Shown in pieces: positions 1-5,069 of a stretch of DNA of 5,069 nucleotides. Source of the DNA: Actinomycetes bacterium (GTDB lineage Bacteria > Actinomycetota > Acidimicrobiia > Acidimicrobiales > Acidimicrobiaceae); NCBI GenBank assembly GCA_021792075.1, contig JAJYVK010000074.1:1-5069 (forward strand), given 5' to 3'. The notes beneath the pieces are model-generated. The model was not told the origin of the DNA and ran no database searches. It was given only the letters and a program-made list of their open reading frames with translations. The position numbers and the translations under genes are program-made. Within the stretch, counting starts at the first letter, position 1. Each line of letters starts with the position of its first letter.

Positions 1-1734
1 TGAAACCCTCTGCCTTGTCATTTCGACCAGTCCCAACTCCGACATGTCGAATACCTGAGTCTTGGTCTTATCGCGGGCTAAGGCCTCACGGAAAGCGCGC
101 ATCACGTCCTCCTGGTTGGCCTTGATCATCATGTCTATAAGGTCGATGACGATGATACCGCCGATATCCCTGAGGCGCAACTGTCTAGCAACCTCCTCTA
201 CAGCTTCCAAATTATTGCGATGGATCGTCTCCTCGAGCGAGTGTGACCCCACATTCTTGCCGGTGTTCACATCTATCACCGTCAGAGCCTCGGTCCTATC
301 GATAATCAGAGACCCCCCAGACGGCAACCAGACCTTCCTATCGAGAGCCTTGTGAAGCTGTTCGTGCACGTGGAACTGTTCGAACAGTGGCAAAGCCCTT
401 CTCTCGGTGTCATAGAACTCAACCCTATCTGCCAACTCCGGTGAAATTGAAGAGACGTACATCGACACCTCTTCATATAGGGCGCGGTCGTCAATGATGA
501 CTCCGCGATAATTCCGGTTGAACTCCTCGCGAATCACCCTGACTGCTACGGGAGGCTCCTGGTATAGCAACGCCGGTGCATGCGCTACCCGCGCCCTCTC
601 TTCAATCCGATTCCACATTCCGATCAGATGATCCGTGTCTCGCTTCAGCTCATCCACCGAAGCCCCTTCAGCTGCAGTTCGCACTATCAGGCCAAAACCA
701 TCCGGCTTTATCTCATCAAGTATTCGGCGCAATCTCTTTCGCTCTTCGTCGGGAAGCCTTTTCGAAATTCCATAGCTCTCGGAGTTGGGAATCAGAACGA
801 GAAATCGCCCGGGGAGTGAGACCTCTTGAGTAAGTCTCGCTCCCTTTGTCCCGATTGGATTCTTGGTCACCTGGCACACCACAGTCTGCTTGGGACGAAG
901 CAGCTGCTCGATTCTCACCGTTCTCTGATCAGCATCAAGGAGGTCCTCACGCTCGTACCTTACATCGCCTCTATAGAGGACTGCGTTTTTGGGGGTGCCA
1001 ATGTCCACGAATGCAGCTTCCATGCCAGGCAAGACGTTAGTGACCCTGCCCAAGTAGACATTCCCATCTATAGCGTTCGGGTCGGCTTCAGATTTGGAGA
1101 CGTAGTGCTCTATAAGTGTCCGTCCCTCGAGCACAGCTATCTGCGTGACACCCTCATGCACGTGCACACACATGAGATAACGGCCGACGGGACGACCTTT
1201 CCGCTGCTTTCCAAAGCGCTGATGGGAGCGCCTAGGTGCCTTGGTTTCATCTACTGCAAACTCAGAAATGAACTCATCAGTTCTATACTGAACAGGACCC
1301 TTCGAGAGTATCTCTTCACGCTCTTTGGAGCCAAGAATCCCGAGGCGCTTCTTCTTCTCATTTGGAACAGCTTCCTTCTTATCCTGCAATGGTGATCCGA
1401 CCAACGAGGACCTAAGACGCCCGATATAACCTGGTGCCTGGGACGGCTCCACCTCTTCTGCTACGGGTTTTTCCAGCTCTGGCTCTGCGGGCTTGCGGTT
1501 GGGCCGTCGCGCAGGTCGCCTCTTCCTTTGTGTAACGGCGGACTCACTCGGCCCAGTCGAAATTGCTTGAGACTCCACTTCGGGAGTCACCTGAGTCGAC
1601 TGACCACCGCTTCTCCTGCTAGGCCCGCTGTGACGCCGCCTTCTCGGAGCTGCTCCAGTTGAACTTTTGACCTGGTCCTCTGATGAACCCTGTCCTGCCC
1701 TCGCACCATCGTACGAGAGATTCTTCTCTGCCAT
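1..1734 (-). CDS. rne: Ribonuclease E/G family endoribonuclease (partial, C-terminus outside window)
   Basis: This enzyme cuts single-stranded, AU-rich RNA and acts in mRNA decay and rRNA/tRNA processing. 578 codons are visible and the frame is open at base 1. Residues 1-180 are a charged, probably disordered extension (RRRR at 32-35, KRRPARRPNRKP at 71-82, EKKKR at 126-130), usual for actinobacterial RNase E. The catalytic core begins near 184 (GRYLMCVHVHEG). An S1 RNA-binding segment follows (DGNVYLGRVTNVLPGMEAAF, then VDIG, about 223-245), then the conserved GTKGARLTQEVSLPGRFLVL (295-314) and YGISKRL (321-327). The DNase I-like domain carries the metal-binding aspartates: D488 in TVIDVNTG and D531 in IIVIDLIDM. 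They are 43 residues apart, the same spacing as D303 and D346 in E. coli RNase E. The last visible residues, GLVEMTRQRVS, match the family just before the zinc-link, so the CPxC motif and any tail lie beyond the window. Overlapping plus-strand frames here are shadows. Confidence 0.97.
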   Translation of the reverse strand, partial: MAEKNLSYDGARAGQGSSEDQVKSSTGAAPRRRRHSGPSRRSGGQSTQVTPEVESQAISTGPSESAVTQRKRRPARRPNRKPAEPELEKPVAEEVEPSQAPGYIGRLRSSLVGSPLQDKKEAVPNEKKKRLGILGSKEREEILSKGPVQYRTDEFISEFAVDETKAPRRSHQRFGKQRKGRPVGRYLMCVHVHEGVTQIAVLEGRTLIEHYVSKSEADPNAIDGNVYLGRVTNVLPGMEAAFVDIGTPKNAVLYRGDVRYEREDLLDADQRTVRIEQLLRPKQTVVCQVTKNPIGTKGARLTQEVSLPGRFLVLIPNSESYGISKRLPDEERKRLRRILDEIKPDGFGLIVRTAAEGASVDELKRDTDHLIGMWNRIEERARVAHAPALLYQEPPVAVRVIREEFNRNYRGVIIDDRALYEEVSMYVSSISPELADRVEFYDTERRALPLFEQFHVHEQLHKALDRKVWLPSGGSLIIDRTEALTVIDVNTGKNVGSHSLEETIHRNNLEAVEEVARQLRLRDIGGIIVIDLIDMMIKANQEDVMRAFREALARDKTKTQVFDMSELGLVEMTRQRVS

Positions 1735-2002
1735 CCGGCATCACCCTTCTAAATCTTGTCATGTCGGAAGCATGCTCAGAGACAGATCGTTCGTTACCCC
1801 GAACCGATGCTGTATCCACACTGTGAGAAAACGGCGTGCTTTCCGACCCAGAAACCGAGCCATAAGAGGACTCGAGAGATCCTTCCGATGCTGAGCAAGG
1901 CGCGCTTTGACAGCCAGATTTGCTCGCCTCACGTCCGTACACATACGTCGCAAGCGCAAGCAAGCCAAAAAAGTAACCGAATTCGTGCCAATTGATCAGC
2001 AT
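1619..2002 (-). CDS. Doubtful small ORF: short membrane segment plus Ser-rich region
   Basis: I do not recognise this 127-codon reading frame. It starts with ATG at 2002-2000, with AAAGG only three bases upstream, which is a tight spacing. Residues 8-22 (FGYFFGLLALATYVYG) are hydrophobic enough for a short membrane anchor or uncleaved signal; residues 25-80 are rich in Ser, Gly and Glu, and two cysteines occur at about 30 and 35. The last 38 or so codons lie inside the rne gene in another frame, an overlap of 116 nt, so this tail at least is probably a by-product of rne coding. For: it fills an otherwise empty interval and begins with a plausible membrane segment. Against: weak start signal, large overlap, low complexity, no family likeness. 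It may be chance, or the remains of a longer gene. Confidence 0.25.
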   Translation of the reverse strand: MLINWHEFGYFFGLLALATYVYGREASKSGCQSAPCSASEGSLESSYGSVSGSESTPFSHSVDTASVRGNERSVSEHASDMTRFRRVMPDGREESLVRWCEGRTGFIRGPGQKFNWSSSEKAASQRA

Positions 2003-2102
2003 TTGCCTTTAAGTCTAGCCGCTATCGAGGCGAAGTGCTTGAAGTAGCAGGCCTGATATGAACGATGCTTTTCGCACTAAATCCAAACTGTACAGGACAT
2101 CG
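1735..2102 (-). other. 368-nt interval between mrdA and rne without a firm gene
   Basis: This is the only stretch over 300 bases without an assured gene. It follows the mrdA TGA directly and ends at the rne ATG. I see no stem-loop with a T run that would serve as an intrinsic terminator after mrdA, so read-through into rne is possible. A weak TAnnnT-type minus-10 candidate (TAGACT, 2017-2012 on the minus strand) has no convincing minus-35 partner. A short palindrome CAGGCCTG lies at 2048-2055. Most of the remaining length (2002-1735) is open in one frame and is listed separately as a doubtful small gene; otherwise it may be an untranslated leader of rne. No rodA sequence is recognisable in any frame here. 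Confidence 0.5.
1745..1750 (-). promoter_or_regulatory. Shine-Dalgarno site of rne
   Basis: The minus strand reads AGAAGG, ten bases, then ATG GCA GAG at 1734. A TGA in the rne frame at 1743-1741, three codons before the ATG, rules out a longer N-terminus in this frame. Spacing is a little long; the nearer ATG at 1741-1739 belongs to a different frame. Confidence 0.6.
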
Positions 2103-4133
2103 TCAGCCGCCTGGGCTGGTAGTGCTTGTCGTAGTAGTGACAGGCGCCGGACCGACGCCAAAATTCGATGTGTTGGAGACCCCTGGCGCCAAATGAGGCA
2201 CACCAAAAGTGCTCTGACCGACAGGATGCTGCATGAGGTACTGAAAGATCTGCCTCGCGACTGGAGCCGCTGCGCTTGCACCGAACCCGCCATTTTTGAT
2301 AACGACAGCCACAACGTATTGAGCCTTGGGAACCGGTCCAAACGCCACGAACCACGAGTTCGGCTCCTGTCCCGTGATCGAAGCCGTACCTGTCTTACCA
2401 GCCAATGGAAACTTGTTGAACGGAAACCCCGCGAAGGTTCCGCCCGCGGTTCCGATGGAACTCTGAACCGCACCTTCAAAGCCTGCCAGCATTGCGGCGT
2501 GATCAGCCGGAGACATGGTGACATGGCCTTCTACCACTGGAGCAAACTTCTTGACCAATTTCCCCGATGGGCTCACTATTCCGCTTGCTATTTGCGGCTT
2601 GTAACGTGTGCCGCCATTGGCAAAGGTGGCGTATGCGTTGGCCATCTGTATCGGAGTGATCAGAGTTTCACCCTGACCGAAAGCCATTTCAAGCTGATCA
2701 GCCGTGTACCAAGTATCGTAGGGATAGGCCTGGGGGTACTCTTTGTGCAAAAGTGCTCTAGTGGCAGGTGAGTCCACCAACCCTGCAACCTCGCCAGGAA
2801 GGTCAACTCCGGTAGGCTGTCCCCAGCCATAGGAGTTAGCAACCTGTTGGATGGGAGCTTGACCATATTTGTTCTGATTTGCATAGAACATGTATCCAAG
2901 GTTGTAAAAGAAGACGTCGTCTGAAGCGGCCAACGCCTTAGTGATATTCAGCAAGCCCAACCGCTCTCCCCCGGAGTTGTGAAATGAGCACATTCCGGAG
3001 GTGCAGTTCGGAATGGTGAAAAGGCCGGTGTCGTAGTAGTAGTAGTTCGGCGTGATTAGCCCTGTCTTAAGAGCCGCGGTCGCGGTCGCCAGTTTGAAGG
3101 TCGAACCTGGAGTGTACTGGCCAGCGATGGCCCTATTGATCAGCGGATAGTTCGAACTAGGAGAGGTAAGGGCTTTGTACGCGGATGTGGTGATCCCTCC
3201 AACCCAGACACTTGGATTGTAGGTAGGAAACGAAGACATAGCAAGAATCTTGCCGTTGTTGGGGTCCTCCACGACGGCTGCTCCTGTCAGCTGCGGATAG
3301 TACATGTGGAAATAGGGGTCATACTTGCCCGAAAGCTGTTTGATTTCGCCCGCCAACGCCGAGTCCACCTCTTGCTGAAGCCCCAGATCGAGGGAAAGTT
3401 CGAGGTTATTGCCGGGAACCGGGGCAGTCTGGCTCAGTGTACCTACCACCTGTCCAAAGGCATTTACCGAAAGCTTGGATATCCCTGGCTTTCCCCTCAA
3501 GTACTGTTCGAAACTAAGCTCCACGCCAGACTTGCCTATCTGGTCGCCTGGCTGATACCCCTGTTTGGAAAGTGTCTTCAACTGTGACTGCGAGACTTGG
3601 CCGACATATCCGAGCACCTGCGCAGCGGTCGTTCCCTCCGGGTAGACACGCTGAGTGGTGAGCTGATACGATACCCCGGGGAACTGGGACTGATGCTCGG
3701 AAATATATATTATCTTGTCTTTCGACACTCCTTCAGCGATTGGAACCGGCTCATAAGGGGAGTACACCAGATTGCTCAATGAACTCTTGATGGAACTGGT
3801 CGAAACGCCGAGAAGCTTGGAGAGATTGGTGATTACCGAGGGGTGCTGCGTTGCCACCTGGGGAGACAACGTGACAGACTCGATGACTTTGTTCCCAACC
3901 AGAAGATTCCCATTCCGGTCGGTGATGAGCCCCCTCGGAGCAGCATTTACGACCTCGCGCACCTGGTTTGCTACCGCCTGCGCCTGGTAGCTCGTACTTT
4001 GAAGTACCTGCAAGGCATAGAGGCGGGCAAACATTGCGCAAAAGATCGCAGCTACGGCAAAACCGATCGCTCTTACTCTGGCACGATCACTCGGACCTCG
4101 AGAACTCTCTCTATTGAACGTGTGCTTAGCCAA
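2103..4133 (-). CDS. mrdA: Penicillin-binding protein 2 (class B PBP, elongasome D,D-transpeptidase)
   Basis: This 676-residue protein cross-links lateral-wall peptidoglycan; it is anchored in the membrane and active outside it, usually with RodA as glycosyltransferase partner. Visible order: basic cytoplasmic N-terminus (1-21), one transmembrane helix (about 22-43), PBP dimerisation/pedestal domain (about 60-235, with RGLITDRNGNLL at 67-78 and GKSGVE at 200-205), and transpeptidase domain (about 284-632). All three active-site motifs are intact: S344-T-F-K347 in YTPGSTFK, S404-D-D406 (S-x-D instead of S-x-N, as usual in PBP2), and K580-T-G582 in AGKTGTA. GQGETLITPIQMANAYATF (485-503) is also canonical. 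The tail (about 640-676) is low-complexity and ends in Thr/Ser/Pro/Gly. The only extracytoplasmic cysteines are C377 and C382, close together. The start is TTG, backed by a strong Shine-Dalgarno; the next Met in frame is inside the membrane helix. Neighbours mreC and mreD support the PBP2 rather than the FtsI role. Confidence 0.96.
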   Translation of the reverse strand: MAKHTFNRESSRGPSDRARVRAIGFAVAAIFCAMFARLYALQVLQSTSYQAQAVANQVREVVNAAPRGLITDRNGNLLVGNKVIESVTLSPQVATQHPSVITNLSKLLGVSTSSIKSSLSNLVYSPYEPVPIAEGVSKDKIIYISEHQSQFPGVSYQLTTQRVYPEGTTAAQVLGYVGQVSQSQLKTLSKQGYQPGDQIGKSGVELSFEQYLRGKPGISKLSVNAFGQVVGTLSQTAPVPGNNLELSLDLGLQQEVDSALAGEIKQLSGKYDPYFHMYYPQLTGAAVVEDPNNGKILAMSSFPTYNPSVWVGGITTSAYKALTSPSSNYPLINRAIAGQYTPGSTFKLATATAALKTGLITPNYYYYDTGLFTIPNCTSGMCSFHNSGGERLGLLNITKALAASDDVFFYNLGYMFYANQNKYGQAPIQQVANSYGWGQPTGVDLPGEVAGLVDSPATRALLHKEYPQAYPYDTWYTADQLEMAFGQGETLITPIQMANAYATFANGGTRYKPQIASGIVSPSGKLVKKFAPVVEGHVTMSPADHAAMLAGFEGAVQSSIGTAGGTFAGFPFNKFPLAGKTGTASITGQEPNSWFVAFGPVPKAQYVVAVVIKNGGFGASAAAPVARQIFQYLMQHPVGQSTFGVPHLAPGVSNTSNFGVGPAPVTTTTSTTSPGG

Positions 4134-4138
4134 GAATA

Positions 4139-4144
4139 CTCCTC
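4139..4144 (-). promoter_or_regulatory. Shine-Dalgarno site that decides the TTG start of mrdA
   Basis: The minus strand reads GAGGAG, then TATTC (5 bases), then TTG GCT AAG. No ATG or GTG start occurs in this frame between here and the mreD end that would be better placed, and starting later would remove the cytoplasmic arm and part of the membrane anchor. The TTG start is therefore preferred. Confidence 0.75.
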
Positions 4145-4172
4145 GAAAGAAGCGCCATGAAATCCGATAACT

Positions 4173-4691
4173 CTAGCGTCGAATAACCGGTGGTCGAGAA
4201 GCCAGTTCCCTTGACGAGAACGCCCAGTTCGCAAGACGAACCATAAATACCGACAACACAGCATTCGTGATGGCAACCACCAATACGACTTTAATCAAAT
4301 GTATGTGAAGAAGTTGGCCGAATCCAAGCAGCCGGGAAGCTATCTCATAGCCCAGCTCTCCAACCGCGCTCAGAAGTGAAGCGAGCGCCGCATTTATTGT
4401 CCATGGGCCTATGAACGAGCCTTTTTCAGTCTGCCCAGCGATATATCCGATGAGGCTATAGACGAGTGCCGACAACCCAAACGGCGTGAGCAAGAATCCA
4501 TCCGAAAGTAGCCCAACCACAAAACCTATGACAGCTCCAGCCTCTCTCCCCTCGCTGAAACCGGCACAGATCACTAAAAGTAGCGGAAGATCGAGGTGCA
4601 CGCCGAAAAACTGCACCGAATCCAGGATCGAATGCTGGACGACGATCACGGTGAGGATCAGAAGCGCGGACCGAACTACTCGCATTCTCAT
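4173..4691 (-). CDS. mreD: Rod shape-determining protein MreD
   Basis: A 172-residue integral membrane protein matching MreD in size, hydropathy and position. MreD is a multi-spanning component of the elongasome that works with MreC and MreB; its biochemical role is unclear. About five to six hydrophobic segments are visible, roughly at residues 5-20, 31-45, 51-67, 70-87, 97-115 and 130-152. The G-x3-G-F-x2-G-L-x2-D-G-F element at about 52-66, followed by FGLSALVYSLIGYIAG (71-86), is characteristic of the family. The C-terminus is basic and cytoplasmic-looking (ends RPPVIRR). The start is ATG at 4691-4689, overlapping the mreC TGA by one base, with GGAG seven bases upstream inside mreC. A second ATG two codons later (4685) is possible but less well placed. 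It is followed by a 39-nt gap before mrdA, so one operon is likely. Confidence 0.93.
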   Translation of the reverse strand: MRMRVVRSALLILTVIVVQHSILDSVQFFGVHLDLPLLLVICAGFSEGREAGAVIGFVVGLLSDGFLLTPFGLSALVYSLIGYIAGQTEKGSFIGPWTINAALASLLSAVGELGYEIASRLLGFGQLLHIHLIKVVLVVAITNAVLSVFMVRLANWAFSSRELASRPPVIRR

Positions 4692-5068
4692 CAGCCGGCT
4701 CCGCTCGGCAGCCAGTCCAGCACCTTCACAAACTGCAGATGTGCCAGATCGACCATTGGGGTAAGTGACACCTGCTCTTGAAGAGAGCCTGGATCGGAGG
4801 AGTATTTCGCCACGCTCCCGACTGGAATATTGGGAGGATAGATACCGCCTTGAAGACCCGAAGTGTAAACCGGCTCACCAACATAGAGAGAGGTGCCGGG
4901 ATTAACAAGCTCGACTCTGATCGTCCCGAAAGAGCCGGTCCCCACAGCCAAGCCGACTTGATTGGAGGAGCCAAGCGTCACGCCCACAGATGAACTGGGG
5001 TCAGAGATCAGCAAGACCGTGGAGCTTGAGTGGGTTACCGATACTACCTTGCCAATAAGTCCAAGTGC
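4691..5068 (-). CDS. mreC: Rod shape-determining protein MreC, C-terminal part (partial)
   Basis: MreC is a membrane-anchored, mostly extracytoplasmic scaffold of the elongasome that binds the PBP2/RodA synthase and connects it with MreB. Only the last 125 codons are in the window; the frame is open to the high-coordinate edge, so the N-terminal anchor and coiled coil lie outside. The visible part reads as the C-terminal beta domain: GLIGKVVSV, then STVLLISDPSSSVGV, then GEPVYTSGLQGGIYPPNIPVG, which is the very typical MreC stretch of a 'valid/strong-signal loop, glycine turn, P-P-x-I-P-V-G'. The protein ends shortly after in FVKVLDWLPSGAG. The TGA stop at 4693-4691 overlaps the mreD start by one base, so the two are co-transcribed and probably translationally coupled. 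An internal TTG at 5014 is not a real start. Family assignment rests on motif recognition and synteny; I am confident in it. Confidence 0.93.
   Translation of the reverse strand, partial: ALGLIGKVVSVTHSSSTVLLISDPSSSVGVTLGSSNQVGLAVGTGSFGTIRVELVNPGTSLYVGEPVYTSGLQGGIYPPNIPVGSVAKYSSDPGSLQEQVSLTPMVDLAHLQFVKVLDWLPSGAG
4699..4702 (-). promoter_or_regulatory. Shine-Dalgarno site of mreD inside mreC, with TGATG stop-start overlap
   Basis: On the minus strand GGAG is followed by seven bases (CCGGCTG) and the mreD ATG. The TGA of mreC (4693-4691) shares its A with the ATG (4691-4689). This overlap fixes the mreD start and suggests reinitiation or translational coupling. Confidence 0.7.
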
Positions 5069-5069
5069 G

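Noticed and set aside
826..1395. 189-codon plus-strand open frame
   Set aside because: It lies entirely antisense to the RNase E/G gene, whose S1 and core motifs are intact in the minus frame. The plus-strand product has no recognisable domain.
1950..1966. Short GCAAG-type tandem (GCAAGCGCAAGCAAGCC)
   Set aside because: Three imperfect copies of 4-6 bases, compatible with Leu-Ala codons in the doubtful small ORF; no iteron or CRISPR-like spacing.
2048..2055. CAGGCCTG palindrome as terminator of mrdA
   Set aside because: There is no loop and no T run after it on the minus strand, so it is not an intrinsic terminator; kept only as a minor note for the interval.
2015..2524. 169-codon minus-strand open frame overlapping the mrdA 3' end
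   Set aside because: It is an out-of-frame shadow of the PBP2 C-terminal region, Arg/Ser/Leu-rich without domain likeness.
2058..2771. 237-codon plus-strand open frame
   Set aside because: It is antisense to the transpeptidase domain and tail of mrdA, which carries all active-site motifs. The translation looks random in composition.
3033..3046. Trinucleotide run (TAG)4 on the plus strand
   Set aside because: It simply encodes four consecutive tyrosines (Y364-Y367) of PBP2 in the minus frame; too short to call a microsatellite of interest.

Overview
The window carries one minus-strand run of genes for rod-shape and cell-wall elongation, followed by a ribonuclease E/G gene. Read in the direction of transcription (from the high-coordinate end down), the order is: the 3' end of mreC (cut by the window edge), mreD, mrdA (a class B penicillin-binding protein of the PBP2 type), a 368-nt interval with a doubtful small ORF, and rne (Rne/Rng ribonuclease, its C-terminal end cut by the other window edge). 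I see no convincing plus-strand gene, tRNA, rRNA, CRISPR array or mobile element.

The likely source is an actinobacterium of moderate GC content. The clues are the mreC-mreD-mrdA order, the Thr/Ser/Pro/Gly-rich C-terminal tail of the PBP, and the roughly 180-residue charged, disordered N-terminal extension on the ribonuclease, which is usual for actinobacterial RNase E. Acidimicrobiia (relatives of Acidithrix or Ferrimicrobium) is my best guess at class level. That is inference only, since no marker gene is present.

Layout: 5068-4691 holds the last 125 residues of MreC. 4691-4173 is MreD, whose ATG shares one base with the mreC stop (TGATG). After 39 nt, 4133-2103 is PBP2, starting at a TTG behind a good Shine-Dalgarno site. 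2102-1735 is the only stretch over 300 bases without a firm gene; it holds a weak candidate for a small membrane-anchored Ser-rich protein (2002-1619) that would overlap rne. 1734-1 is RNase E/G, 578 codons and continuing past the window.

Functionally, MreC and MreD link the MreB cytoskeleton to the periplasmic elongation machinery, and PBP2 is the transpeptidase of that machinery. Its usual glycosyltransferase partner RodA, commonly encoded next to mrdA, is not found between mrdA and rne. RNase E/G acts in mRNA decay and rRNA processing; genes of this family recur near mre genes in distant bacteria (rng/cafA near mreBCD in E. coli). This is mostly a core, conserved region. The points worth a second look are the missing rodA, the unexplained interval before rne, and a Cys/His cluster near the PBP2 active site.
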